A stretch of 64,000 nucleotides of DNA. Source: Parasutterella secunda (lineage in GTDB: Bacteria; Pseudomonadota; Gammaproteobacteria; Burkholderiales; Burkholderiaceae_F). Both the position numbers and the translations under genes were made by a program. The notes under the pieces are model-generated. The model was not told where the DNA came from and did not search any database. It worked only from the letters and a program-made list of their open reading frames with translations. Of this stretch, positions 17,890 to 26,472 are shown piece by piece (within the stretch, counting starts at the first letter, position 1; each line of letters begins with the position of its first letter). The stretch covers positions 36,576 to 100,575 of the forward strand of contig NZ_JACJKX010000006.1 of assembly GCF_016901835.1 (NCBI RefSeq), written 5' to 3'.

Positions 17890-18948
17890 TTATTTTGCTT
17901 TGTACTCACGCAATTTTTCCTTGCCGTACATCGCGGTCATGGGTTTCCCGTCCGGACCGATGGTGCCGCGGTGCATACCGGCGGAATTCATCGGGAAGGC
18001 GTAGTGACCCTTGCGATCCAAGATAATCAAGCCACCGGTGCCGCCGATGGCGCCGACATCCTTAATGGCCGCTTCGCCGGCTTTTTGCACATCAGGACCC
18101 TCGTACTTGTAGTGTACGGAAACGTTGTAAGCGGCAGAAGTACGGATAAACATTTCACCGGAACCGGTTGCGGAAACAGCCACCGTGTCGTTGTTGGCAT
18201 AGGTGCCGGCACCGATGATGGGGCTATCGCCGATACGACCGAAACGCTTGTTGGTCATGCCGCCTGTGGAGGTGGCAGCAGCGAGGTTGCCGTGTTTATC
18301 CAGCGCAACTGCGCCGACCGTTCCGAATTTGTAGTCGTACATCAAAGGATCGATGTAGAGCTCGGCATTGGAAGTTTTCTTGGCGCCGTCGTGATCCAAC
18401 AGGATTTGTTCTTTTTCTTGAGCTTTTTTCAACTGATCATAGCGATGTTGGGTGAAGAACCACTTGGGATCGACGATTTCGGCACCATTGGCCGCACAGA
18501 ATTTTTCTGCGCCTTTTGAAGCCATCATGACATGGGGCGATTTGGTGCGAACCAAGTCAGCGCAATTCACTGGATGCTTGACGTTGGTCACGCCGGCAAC
18601 AGCGCCTGCTGTCAACGTCTTGCCGTCCATGATGGAGGCATCCAACTCGTTTTTCCCTTCATTGGTGAAAACGGCACCGCGACCGGCGTTGAAAATGGGA
18701 TTGAGTTCCATTTGGTTGATAGCAGCCTTTACCGCTTCGACGGAAGTGCCACCGCGATTGAGCACTTCATAGCCTGCTTTCAAAGCCGCCTGCAGACCTT
18801 CGTGATAGGCCTTTTCTTCTTCAGGCGAAAAACGGCCCTCGACGATATTGCCGGCGCCGCCGTGAATGACTAAGCGGAAATCATCGGCAGCCAAAGCCGT
18901 GCCGCTAAGCGCAAGTCCAAGAGATAGTGCAACAAGTGTTTTGCGCAT
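17890..18948 (-). CDS. iaaA: Periplasmic isoaspartyl peptidase / plant-type L-asparaginase
   Basis: This 352-residue Ntn-hydrolase precursor has a clear signal peptide (MRKTLVALSLGLALSGTALA, cut before ADD). Family motifs are LVIHGGAG at the mature N-terminus, NAGRGAVF, ELDASIMDG, and the autocleavage site with nucleophile Thr210 in KFGTVGAVALD, then STGGMTNKRFGRIGDSPIIGAG. It releases aspartate from isoaspartyl dipeptides or asparagine outside the cytoplasm. The aspartate could feed the AspT-type exchangers at 2693 and 44619. It is visibly richer in G and C than its island neighbours and resembles core genes, so it may be recently captured cargo. Confidence 0.92.
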   Translation of the reverse strand: MRKTLVALSLGLALSGTALAADDFRLVIHGGAGNIVEGRFSPEEEKAYHEGLQAALKAGYEVLNRGGTSVEAVKAAINQMELNPIFNAGRGAVFTNEGKNELDASIMDGKTLTAGAVAGVTNVKHPVNCADLVRTKSPHVMMASKGAEKFCAANGAEIVDPKWFFTQHRYDQLKKAQEKEQILLDHDGAKKTSNAELYIDPLMYDYKFGTVGAVALDKHGNLAAATSTGGMTNKRFGRIGDSPIIGAGTYANNDTVAVSATGSGEMFIRTSAAYNVSVHYKYEGPDVQKAGEAAIKDVGAIGGTGGLIILDRKGHYAFPMNSAGMHRGTIGPDGKPMTAMYGKEKLREYKAK

Positions 18949-19193
18949 TGTTGTATCCTTTTTGAAAGATGCGTTAAAACGAACTTTGAGTATATCTAAT
19001 CAGCCATTGAACACTTTGTTAATGTCGCTTTGTGCCGTTAGTTCATGTCAATGAATGACGAAAAACAATGGGAATATGCACCATCAAAGCAAACTCGTCT
19101 CATAAAGCGGCAAGTAAGCAATACCCTCTTCAATCTTTAAGTGCTTATCGGCAAAACCTTTGTTAAGGTGACGCGGTTTTAGGACAGAATGAT

Positions 19194-19226
19194 AAAAAAC
19201 CTCTATAACGATTTTAAGTTATAGAG
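19194..19226 (-). terminator. Orphan hairpin with T-run
   Basis: CTCTATAAC (19201-19209) pairs exactly with GTTATAGAG (19218-19226); on the minus strand GGTTTTTTA follows. An outer pair AGGACAG/CTGTCCT flanks it. No minus-strand gene lies directly upstream, so it may be a relic, or the end of a lost insertion sequence. The rest of 18949-19378 shows no gene. Confidence 0.5.
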
Positions 19227-19378
19227 ACTGTCCTGTGATATTTGGGTTCCGTCCACTTTTTCAATTGGCTTTAATGAACCTGATATTCTAGCTAGAGTCC
19301 AGAAAATACGGCTTTATGTAACTCGGTAAGTAAAAATCAAAACGAAATCAAAAACGAATTTTTCAGGAGAAGTAAAAA

Positions 19379-20191
19379 ATGGAACGTATTGATTTATCTA
19401 TTATTCGTAAAGGAGAAACTTGGGTTCTCAACACAATTGACGATACATACCATGTTTATTGGAATAAAGATTTAGAGAAAAAAGAAAGAATCATAATCAT
19501 TTCCGATGTTGAGCTCTTATTAGGATACGTAGTTTTAGGCGGACAAGTTAGATACGGAATAAAAGGACAAAAAAAGTCCTAACAATGCTCTTGTTGCCTA
19601 CAAACAAGAAGATGTTATTCTTAACGGTATTAGTATCAAGGATAAGTGTCATAGAAAAAGCACTCAAATGCCTCCATCAGATGATGAAATACGAAAACAC
19701 GGACAGGAAATTCTTAATCTTGTTTTCGGAGCAGCTTGTCCCTCTTCTCAATCAACCGAACCATTGGACTCAAGTTTGATTGGACGACCAACAGATAAAG
19801 AAATAACTGTGGAAGCAAGGTTACAACAAGGTGAGTTCCGTAAGAAATTGATCAAGCAATGGGCTGGGAAATGTATGGTCACGGGTATTGATATCGAACC
19901 GCTCCTGCGCGCCAGTCACATCAAAGCCTATGCAGAATGTACGGATGTTGAAAAGTACGATCTTAATAACGGTCTATTGTTGAGTGCTACATCGACGCTT
20001 TATTCGATCGTCATCTCATTACCTTTGATGTAAACGGGAACCTTCTAGCTTCGAAAACGTTAACGGAAAAACAGCTGTCTTTTTTAGGAATTGACAATCC
20101 AATTCAGCTTCATCTCAATGATGAGCAAAAACATTACATGAATGTTCATCGGGAGCTATTCTATAAACAAGAGCAATTACTTGGAGTTTAG
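19379..20191 (+). pseudogene. HNH endonuclease gene broken by two frameshifts
   Basis: Three frames read as one protein. The first starts at ATG 19379 (MERIDLSIIRKGETWVLN) and stops just after an A7 run near 19570. One base fewer in that run would continue into NNALVAYKQEDVILNG and then the segment through 20000. A second one-base shift near 19995 leads to DALFDRHLITFDVNGNLLAS and the end at 20191. The joined C-terminal half has the HNH_2 pattern: CMVTGIDIEPLLRASHIKAY, DLNNGLLLSA, DALFDRHLITF. It looks like a restriction-type nuclease lost by homopolymer slippage. Confidence 0.78.
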
Positions 20192-20292
20192 CTGGCAAAT
20201 CTTTGGTAGATCACCTTTGGTAAGTGAGATTATCAATTGAAGGAATGTTAGATGCGAGTCCGAGGCGCTTCTTTTGAGGCTGCCCCGATTTT

Positions 20293-21369
20293 CTACGACA
20301 ATCGCGTTAACAACCAATTTTTAAAAAACGGATCTTCGATTTCATACGTTTCGGTTTTAATGAGGTAGCCGGCCTTCAGCATTCGCGATGCGGTTGAGTA
20401 GGTTGTGCTTGTGGCATAGCCGTCTTTGCTGGACAATTTTCCGAGAGTGGCGAGATCACGCAAGATTCGACGTTCATTTTTAGTAAACCCAGTCCATAAC
20501 CGTTCAAAGTCCAAGTCGTGAACGGCGATTAGTTGCGTCATGGCGGTGTCAACCGCATCCGCTTCCCTGTCAAGCTTTTTATAGTTCAAAAGATCCCACA
20601 CGCTGGCGGCGAGTTGCTGAATATAGTCCGGATGGCAGCCGGTAATGTTCAAAATACGTTTGGCCAAATCGTTTGATTCCGTTGTTACCGCGCTCAGTCC
20701 TTCTTGGACATACTGATGAAAATCTTCAAATGGGATTTTCTTCAGGTGCATCAATTGTCCGAAATGGTAGAAAGGCGATTTCACTTTCTCAAAAATGCTC
20801 GTCATCATGCTTTCTTGGCTTCCCAAGAAAACGTAATTCACCAAACTTTGTTCCTGCATGATGGCGCGCAGCTTTTTGTCGATCCCCTTTTCGAGCGTCA
20901 AAATCTCTTGAAACTCATCAAAGACGGCAATTAATCGTTCTTTTTTCGTACTGACCATCTCCAATAAACCCAAGGCATCTTCAAGCAAGATGTTTGAATC
21001 CACCCCGGGATTAAAAGTAACGTCTATCCCATTGGTAATGGGGTTGATTGAAATAGTTGGAATAATTCGAAAGTGCTTCAAAAAAGATTTGATTCGTTCA
21101 AGCGGATACCGCTTTAGTGTTTCTTTGACAATCAATTCAGCTAAATCAGCTGTACTGACTGCCCTTTGAACATTAATAAAAATGTAAGGACGCTTAGTAG
21201 CGTGAACAGCTTTAAGAATTAAACTCGTCTTACCGAAGCGACGCGGACTGATCAAAATAAGGTGGTTGGCCGAATTCAAAGACTCTTTGATGGTTGCGAG
21301 TTCTTCTTTACGGTCAGTAAAGTAGGGTTCTTGAACAATCGTGCCGTATTTAAAAGGATTATTTGCCAT
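20293..21369 (-). CDS. ATPase_2-family (archaeal-type) AAA ATPase
   Basis: This 358-residue STAND-like ATPase begins NPFKYGTIVQEPYFTDRKEE, the usual entry of this family. Walker A is SPRRFGKTSL (41-50), Walker B is LIAVFDEFQEI near residue 150, and a sensor region is VFLGSQESMM. The C-terminal 80 residues look like a winged helix (LSSKDGYATSTTYSTASRMLKAGYLI). Such proteins are frequent in anaerobes and mobile DNA, and their role is unclear. The start region is preceded by a cluster of inverted repeats at 21377-21435, suggesting autoregulation through the winged helix. Confidence 0.82.
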   Translation of the reverse strand: MANNPFKYGTIVQEPYFTDRKEELATIKESLNSANHLILISPRRFGKTSLILKAVHATKRPYIFINVQRAVSTADLAELIVKETLKRYPLERIKSFLKHFRIIPTISINPITNGIDVTFNPGVDSNILLEDALGLLEMVSTKKERLIAVFDEFQEILTLEKGIDKKLRAIMQEQSLVNYVFLGSQESMMTSIFEKVKSPFYHFGQLMHLKKIPFEDFHQYVQEGLSAVTTESNDLAKRILNITGCHPDYIQQLAASVWDLLNYKKLDREADAVDTAMTQLIAVHDLDFERLWTGFTKNERRILRDLATLGKLSSKDGYATSTTYSTASRMLKAGYLIKTETYEIEDPFFKNWLLTRLS

Positions 21370-21376
21370 ATCAAGA

Positions 21377-21435
21377 ATTTTCGTAACGAAAATTTGCGTA
21401 GTTAATATTACGCAAAATTGCGTAATGACGCAATT
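21377..21435. promoter_or_regulatory. Cluster of three inverted repeats upstream of the ATPase
   Basis: Three successive dyads lie just before the ATPase start. They are ATTTTCGT-A-ACGAAAAT (21377-21393), TTGCGTA...TACGCAA (21394-21415) and AATTGCGT-AATG-ACGCAATT (21416-21435). They share the core TGCGT/ACGCA or TCGT/ACGA. This looks like an operator; which protein binds it is unknown. Confidence 0.55.
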
Positions 21436-21709
21436 AGAAAATTACCCATAGACGGACTCTGACTCTTAGCTCGTTCTGTCGTCAGTTGACCGTTCAGTAA
21501 GTAATCCAATACGAAAAGATCTGTGTTCACTATTTTTCTCCCAAAGACTCTTTCCAAGAACAATCTATTTCAGGCTTCACAAGTCACGGAAATGAGCATT
21601 TCCGATAGTAATTTTTATTGCCTCAACCAACCCTAAAAAAGAATTTATAACTGGTTTACATACCGAGTTTAATTTTTGAGACAACTTCAGATGGAAAAGT
21701 CAGTTTACG

Positions 21710-21735
21710 ATACTATATAATGCATCTTATAGTAT
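21710..21735. promoter_or_regulatory. Inverted repeat upstream of the double-HTH regulator
   Basis: ATACTATA (21710-21717) is the exact complement of TATAGTAT (21728-21735). It lies about 100 bp before the regulator gene, in a ~395-bp AT-rich spacer (21436-21831) that holds no gene. The spacer ends with TTGCAA and A-runs that could hold the promoter. It is a candidate operator for the double-HTH protein. Confidence 0.4.
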
Positions 21736-21831
21736 TGAACTATACATTTAATCTGATTTAATATCGTAAATTTTACGGGATATAAACAAAAATCTTGCAA
21801 AAATTACGGTAAAAAAAATGCATGTTATTAT

Positions 21832-22602
21832 GTGATGCACTATCAATATGTGAGAGTCCATTACACCATGCAACTCGGTCAGATTAAAAATTCACCCTAC
21901 GAGACTGTTGTCGCTTTATTGAGAAGAGAAGGGATTTCCAGCATTGATTGGTATCTCTATTGTCTTCACAGAGGGTATATGGATAGGCCTAAATGGACAG
22001 GAAAGGCAGTTGCTGATTACCGGAAGTTGCAAAACTTAACTCAGTTTGAGTTAGCCACTGTTTTGCGAACTGATGCAACAACTATCGCAAGATGGGAGAA
22101 GCGGCCCAATGAGGCCATTCCTCCTCAAGTTAGTTCACTCATGGCTCTCATTGAGAAAATTGGACTTCGAACTTATCTTATGCTTGAAGTTGGAGAGACT
22201 CAAACTATTAACGAGTCCACCCTAGGGGAAAAAATAAAAACTGAAGCAAAAGAGCGTGACGTCGTACCCTACGTAACCGCCATCAAAGAATTAGCTAAAC
22301 AAATTAAAGATGGTAGTGCGGCAAGGAAAAGACTACCTAGAGAACAAATTTCTCCGGATAGGATAAAAACAATCAGACAAGCCTATGTGATGTCACGTGA
22401 GGAATTCGCTTCTTTCCTTGATGTCGCTACCAGCACCATCGAAAAATGGGAAAGTGGCGCAAGCCAACCAACAGGACCATCCAACATACTTTTGAGGTTA
22501 TTGGAGCAAGATCTGCAAAAATCATTTTGTCTGGAAGAACATCTGATTCTGTTGGATCGTTATAACAAAGCAGACTTAACTGATTTGAGCAAAACTGAAT
22601 AA
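21832..22602 (+). CDS. Double-HTH (XRE-like) transcriptional regulator
   Basis: This protein of up to 256 residues carries two Cro/C1-type helix-turn-helix domains. The first, near 56-115, reads VADYRKLQNLTQFELATVL followed by TTIARWEKRPNEAIPP; the second, near 172-225, reads IRQAYVMSREEFASFL followed by STIEKWESGASQPTGP. The true start may be the first codon (GTG 21832) or ATG 21868 (MQLGQIKN). A tandem HTH pair in one chain would suit recognition of an extended operator such as the dyad at 21710. It is the first gene of a same-strand cluster running to 27188 and is its likely regulator. Confidence 0.75.
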   Translation: MMHYQYVRVHYTMQLGQIKNSPYETVVALLRREGISSIDWYLYCLHRGYMDRPKWTGKAVADYRKLQNLTQFELATVLRTDATTIARWEKRPNEAIPPQVSSLMALIEKIGLRTYLMLEVGETQTINESTLGEKIKTEAKERDVVPYVTAIKELAKQIKDGSAARKRLPREQISPDRIKTIRQAYVMSREEFASFLDVATSTIEKWESGASQPTGPSNILLRLLEQDLQKSFCLEEHLILLDRYNKADLTDLSKTE

Positions 22603-22638
22603 GTTCGGTCTTGTCTCCGTATAAACTGCGGAGGCATC

Positions 22639-22863
22639 ATGCCTGAGTTACAAGACATCTCGAGTATCAAGCTAGGCGAAGACGCCGAGGTTGATTTCTT
22701 AACAACGGTAACAGATCCTCGTTTTTGTTACCTGCTACAAAATATTTTCCACAATCCTGAAACTGATTCTTTATTGAATAACGATGAAGTTATTCAGGAT
22801 TCTTCATCAAGTGTATGCATAACGAGTGAATGCGGCTCAACAAAACTTCAAAAGGAAATGTAA
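22639..22863 (+). CDS. Small acidic hypothetical protein of the 22-27 kb cluster
   Basis: This is a 74-residue acidic protein with an excellent start: GGAGG 4 bp before ATG. It opens MPELQDISSIKLGEDAEVDF, which looks like a short linear or subunit-like protein. No domain is recognised. It lies 36 bp after the regulator and 5 bp before the next start, so it is part of the same operon. It could be an antitoxin-like or adaptor subunit, but nothing shows this directly. Confidence 0.6.
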   Translation: MPELQDISSIKLGEDAEVDFLTTVTDPRFCYLLQNIFHNPETDSLLNNDEVIQDSSSSVCITSECGSTKLQKEM

Positions 22864-22868
22864 AGAGT

Positions 22869-24116
22869 ATGTCTAGTGATTTTGAATTCTCTATTCCGAG
22901 CAATACATCTCTTGATGCTCCCTCTGACATCTTTGCTCGTATTCTTCTAGCTTTTTACCTCAGCTTTTGTAGATCGTCAGAAGTGAAGCCGTGGCACTCG
23001 CTCGTTATCTCCTATCCTCTTTCGCAAGAAGAGGGAAATCAGAAAATTGAGGATCTGCGTGTATCCATCCGATCACTTGCATCAACAATGATCCTTCACG
23101 ATGATTATTCAGTGCAATTATTTAAAGCAGTACAGGTAAGCACACAGAATGGATGGAAAATTTTCAAAGTTAGTCCCGAACCCGATGCAATGGATCTTAT
23201 GGAGCCTAACGTAAATTACGATAGATTACTTCCCCTTCTTTGGAAGCTAACTGAGTACTCTTCCAACCTAAAATTAGGATTTACAGAGCACTTATATCGA
23301 AAGTTGCGCCAGTCCGGGCTCGATGTAGATATAAGTGCTCAGTTCTCTAAAGTAGTTCCTCACACTACTAAAAAACCGTTGCCGAAGAACTTTGTAAATA
23401 TCACTATGCTTTGGGATAGGGGCCCCGCTCGAGTAGTTAGACCAGATAACAATGAGATCAGGACTCTATCAGCCACAAAGGGATGTAAAGTGCGTCTCTC
23501 GGCTTCTAGATTTTTCCCAGCTCCAACCTGTTACTACACCCCTCTAGCGGATCCATACGCCCGCGCTTTACAAGCTTTTATCTTGCACTGTAAGGAACAT
23601 TCTTTAGTTGGTTTTTCGATTTACTTACACCCTAACACTGCCTCTTGGTCCAATTGGTCGGATAATAATATTCCGTACTTAGAATCAATTTGCAGACAGG
23701 TTATAGAAACCTCCAAAACAGAAATCCGTCAAAATTATGTTCGCACCCAACCTATTTCTGGCACTTTGGAAGTAACAACGTCACCTTGGCGTGCCAGCTT
23801 CAAGTTTGACGATCCCTCTTACCAAGACGGTGAATTGAATCATTGGTATCTAATGGGGCAGATACTCGGAACAAGAGAAGCCACGAACGGCCCTCATTTT
23901 GTCACCCAAGTGCAAAAGCAATTTCGAAAATATTTCTGGGCCCTTGAAGATGAATTCGGTATTGAAATCTCAGTCAATGGCTCGTTCCTTTGGGATGGTG
24001 ACATAAGCCCTGTTTTAGACCGAAACAAGCCGTTAAAAGTATGGAGTCATCATCCCACAGAACTCTTAGGCGAAATTGAGCTTAACAAGAGGCTGAAGGA
24101 GGAGAATGACTCTTGA
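22869..24116 (+). CDS. Uncharacterised two-repeat protein A
   Basis: This protein of about 415 residues has no recognised family. Its C-terminal ~190 residues match those of the next gene: WSDNNIPYLESICRQV, NHWYLMGQILG, FWALEDEFGIEISVNGSF, DISPVLDRNKPL. Its N-terminal half shows the same order of features more faintly (DIFARILLAFYLSF against DPYARALQAFILHC, and NGWKIFKVSP against SPWRASFKFD). This suggests an internal duplication. ATG 22869 is preferred, as the in-frame ATG at 22830 overlaps the preceding gene. There is no signal peptide or membrane segment, so a cytosolic protein is expected. Confidence 0.65.
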   Translation: MSSDFEFSIPSNTSLDAPSDIFARILLAFYLSFCRSSEVKPWHSLVISYPLSQEEGNQKIEDLRVSIRSLASTMILHDDYSVQLFKAVQVSTQNGWKIFKVSPEPDAMDLMEPNVNYDRLLPLLWKLTEYSSNLKLGFTEHLYRKLRQSGLDVDISAQFSKVVPHTTKKPLPKNFVNITMLWDRGPARVVRPDNNEIRTLSATKGCKVRLSASRFFPAPTCYYTPLADPYARALQAFILHCKEHSLVGFSIYLHPNTASWSNWSDNNIPYLESICRQVIETSKTEIRQNYVRTQPISGTLEVTTSPWRASFKFDDPSYQDGELNHWYLMGQILGTREATNGPHFVTQVQKQFRKYFWALEDEFGIEISVNGSFLWDGDISPVLDRNKPLKVWSHHPTELLGEIELNKRLKEENDS

Positions 24117-24201
24117 CCTCATCCCAAAGAAGTCTTGATCGAACAATGTACGAAACTTAGGAATTCACAAGGCGAAGAGTGTTTTTATAGGAAAGAAACT
24201 A

Positions 24202-25470
24202 ATGTTTGAACGCTACATAGATCTGAAAAATCATTTAAAAGTAAGGGTAAAAAGTGATCGCTGGGTTCTGTTTCTGTTGGCATTGGTAATTCAGCATCTC
24301 CCTTTAGAGCACTCAGACAGCGAAGCTTTGGAGGTGGATTATTACATTCCTGATGAAGAAACCAATCCGAATTTGCTTACAAACAAAGAGGCTCTGCTTG
24401 CTACCGTGCGTCAGCTTCTTGAAACAGCAATTGTTGACTCCATGATTGGAATTTCTATCAACAAATATCTCTTTCCTCGATTCAAGGAGTTAATTGTTGA
24501 TGATGGGAAACGTTGGATTTTAAAGATAGAGACCGATTCCGATCTGAGGCAAATGCTCAAGAGCGAACTCTCCAATGAAGAGAAGTGGCTTTTGGTGGGG
24601 CAGTTGATTCAAGCATCCTCATCTGAGCCAGCAGCCATTGAAGCAAGTCTGAAAGAAGAGTTGGCAGCATTTGAAAAACAGTTCCAAATGAATGTTCAGC
24701 ATCCTCGGATTTTGAACTTCAATAATGATGAAAAAGCCGAAGAATGGGTAAATGTTCTCGATAAGATTCTTGCCAAGGAAATACGTGCACCCGAGCTTAA
24801 CAGAGAAGTAGATGAAGGAGGACGTTTTATCCCCGATGGGATGACGGCCTCAGAATTTGAAAATCAACTGCCCTTATTAAAGGAACTGACTATTGCTCGA
24901 GTCACCCAGCTGGAGGATTCGGACGCTCAAGCCCTTTTGGCATTCATATATCACACAACTCAATCTGCTCTTTTTCCGGGTTTCGACATTACGATGACTC
25001 AATCGGTTGAAAAAGATTCAACTTGGTCAGATAAGAATAGGGAGCATTTAGAGACCATTTGCCAGCAAGCCTCCCAAGCGCTAGTGTCTTACCACTTCGA
25101 GGATCGTACGACTCATTGTCCCTTGCTCTTTGGATGCGAGATCGGTAAAGACGATCAAGGGCGGTGGGCAGCCACATTTTTGCCTGCCAGAGACATGATC
25201 TTTACATCTTATCTGTTTGAGTGGCGACACTGGATCTTGATTGCCCATATTTTGGGTTTGACCAATGGTCATCTTGAGGGCGACATCATCAACCAAACAC
25301 GCTGGACTTATCGGGATCGTGTCTGGGCATTGGAGGACAAGCTGGGCGTAAAACTAGCAACCGATGGTACATTCGTTGACTGGGATGGTAAGGTTGATCC
25401 GCTGATTGATCGAAACAAACCCTTTGTGCCTTTGAGATGGATAATGAGAGATGAAGATTCGAAAAAATAG
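24202..25470 (+). CDS. Uncharacterised two-repeat protein B, paralogue of A
   Basis: This is a 422-residue acidic protein related to the preceding gene over its C-terminal half: WSDKNREHLETICQQA, RHWILIAHILGLTNG, VWALEDKLGVKLATDGTF, DPLIDRNKPF. The N-terminal half again looks like a diverged copy of the same unit (DRWVLFLLALVIQH...NKEALLATVRQLLE...DDGKRWILKIE). AGGAAAGAAACTA precedes the ATG. The 3' end overlaps the next gene by 20 bp. A and B may form a heteromer; no catalytic motif was identified in either. Confidence 0.65.
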   Translation: MFERYIDLKNHLKVRVKSDRWVLFLLALVIQHLPLEHSDSEALEVDYYIPDEETNPNLLTNKEALLATVRQLLETAIVDSMIGISINKYLFPRFKELIVDDGKRWILKIETDSDLRQMLKSELSNEEKWLLVGQLIQASSSEPAAIEASLKEELAAFEKQFQMNVQHPRILNFNNDEKAEEWVNVLDKILAKEIRAPELNREVDEGGRFIPDGMTASEFENQLPLLKELTIARVTQLEDSDAQALLAFIYHTTQSALFPGFDITMTQSVEKDSTWSDKNREHLETICQQASQALVSYHFEDRTTHCPLLFGCEIGKDDQGRWAATFLPARDMIFTSYLFEWRHWILIAHILGLTNGHLEGDIINQTRWTYRDRVWALEDKLGVKLATDGTFVDWDGKVDPLIDRNKPFVPLRWIMRDEDSKK

Positions 25471-25996
25471 ATATCTTGCGCTTCGGGTCTTGCGCAAATG
25501 GAAGGATTCCCTCTTTTGGCATTACCACGATCCTCTTTACTGCGCACAGAGTTCTGGCTCTAAATTGAAGCTCTCCAAGGAAGGTTGGAGAAGCTTCGAG
25601 AAATTCATGAAATATGGACCTCAACCAACCAGAGACGCTCGTATTTTTAAGAAACAAAGCGCTTTGTTTCATTTCATGAGGGCTTACTCTTTGGAAACGC
25701 TGGAGTCTACGGAACGGTTGCTCCACCGTTGGCTTCGTGAGAATCACAAATTGAAGGATCTGTATGTACTCTATGAAATCATTGACCGGAATACTGATGT
25801 ATTCCCAGCTCTTGAAGATCTGAAATTTAGCTACGGTATCCGTCTGCCTTTTAAGCGCAAAGACCTGTTGAAGTGGCTGCCCAAAGATCTGGGCAAGTGT
25901 GAGGCCGATGGAAGCCAACAGGTGTTCTTCTACATTTCGGACATGGCCAAACGCCGCCGGGAAGAAGAACGGAAACGGCTGGAGTCCAACCCTTAA
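25451..25996 (+). CDS. Basic hypothetical protein of the 22-27 kb cluster
   Basis: This is a 181-residue basic protein, rich in Lys/Arg at both ends (MKIRKNRYLALRVLRKWKD, and MAKRRREEERKRLE near the end). The middle has a helical segment with LETLESTERLLHRWLREN. It overlaps the end of protein B by 20 bp, so the two are probably translationally coupled. The composition suggests binding to nucleic acid or to the acidic A/B proteins, but no domain is recognised. The first mini-ORF unit follows 30 bp downstream. Confidence 0.6.
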   Translation: MKIRKNRYLALRVLRKWKDSLFWHYHDPLYCAQSSGSKLKLSKEGWRSFEKFMKYGPQPTRDARIFKKQSALFHFMRAYSLETLESTERLLHRWLRENHKLKDLYVLYEIIDRNTDVFPALEDLKFSYGIRLPFKRKDLLKWLPKDLGKCEADGSQQVFFYISDMAKRRREEERKRLESNP

Positions 25997-26026
25997 CAAT
26001 TAAATGTCAACCTAAACATGATGATG

Positions 26027-26046
26027 AGGAGGTGCCTATGACTTAG
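26027..26046 (+). other. Mini-ORF 1: strong SD plus ATG-ACT-TAG
   Basis: AGGAGGTG is followed 4 bp later by ATG ACT TAG, a complete two-codon reading frame ending 25 bp before the next gene. The ribosome-binding site is stronger than that of the downstream gene (AGAGG). The same arrangement precedes both other paralogues. The frame differs from that of the downstream gene, so it is not a readthrough start. Confidence 0.6.
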
Positions 26047-26071
26047 TTACAACAACTCAAAGAGGTTAAAA

Positions 26072-26392
26072 ATGAGCCGTTCTCATAGGCATTCGCCGTT
26101 TTCTGCCTTCAACAAAAAATTGTCGGAAGCGCAGGAAAAGCGTATTTGGCACAAAAAGCTCCGTGCTGCAGAACGCACCAAAATGCTCAAGTTCGTGCGG
26201 GATCCTGACTACTGGGAAGAGTATTTCTCCACTCTCCCCATTGAGGTATCGGACGAATGGGTCATGTTGAAAGAAGATCACCATTTCTCAAAGAAATTGG
26301 CTTATCTGACTTGGTTAAAAAACGGGAAAGCCAGACTAAAAAATGATGATCCTAAATGGTTTTGGCTCTACCTTAAACACTATTTCAAATGA
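26072..26392 (+). CDS. Small basic MSRS-family protein, tandem copy 1
   Basis: This is a 106-residue basic protein opening MSRSHRHSPFSAF, with KRIWHKKLRAAERTKML and, at the end, LTWLKNGKARLKNDDPKWFWLY. It is the most diverged of three tandem paralogues. Small proteins opening MSRSY(R/K) followed by DKR and a basic Arg-rich helix are, as I recall, scattered through bacterial genomes without known function. The charge suggests nucleic-acid or ribosome binding. AGAGG lies 6 bp before the ATG. It is preceded by mini-ORF 1. Confidence 0.7.
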   Translation: MSRSHRHSPFSAFNKKLSEAQEKRIWHKKLRAAERTKMLKFVRDPDYWEEYFSTLPIEVSDEWVMLKEDHHFSKKLAYLTWLKNGKARLKNDDPKWFWLYLKHYFK

Positions 26393-26427
26393 GCTTAACA
26401 AGGAATAAAACAATCAACCGGACAAAT

Positions 26428-26448
26428 AAGGAGGTGCCCATGACGTAG
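26428..26448 (+). other. Mini-ORF 2: strong SD plus ATG-ACG-TAG
   Basis: TAAGGAGGTG matches ten bases of the anti-Shine-Dalgarno complement and sits 3 bp before ATG ACG TAG. The ATG is 33 bp before the next gene start, as in the other copies (34 and 35 bp). It is in frame with that gene, but further stops (TAA twice) intervene, so readthrough cannot extend it. Confidence 0.6.
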
Positions 26449-26472
26449 GTATAACACTAAAAGGAAACAATC

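Noticed and set aside
19182..19340. Insertion-sequence end suggested by AGGACAG/CTGTCCT and GTCCACTTTTTC
   Set aside because: No transposase frame or matching second end was found, so it is reported only as an orphan hairpin.
24106..24138. Ten-codon ORF with GGAGGAGA upstream at the end of protein A
   Set aside because: The Shine-Dalgarno-like sequence is part of Lys-Glu-Glu codons of protein A, and the frame is not a two-codon unit, so it is probably chance.
25289..25999. 236-codon minus-strand frame opposite protein B and the 181-residue gene
   Set aside because: The plus-strand genes form a tight operon with paralogy support; the reverse frame has no such support.
26038..26472. Stop-codon readthrough or recoding to extend the MSRS proteins
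   Set aside because: The mini-ORF frames differ relative to the downstream genes in copies 1 and 3, and in copy 2 further in-frame stops follow the TAG.
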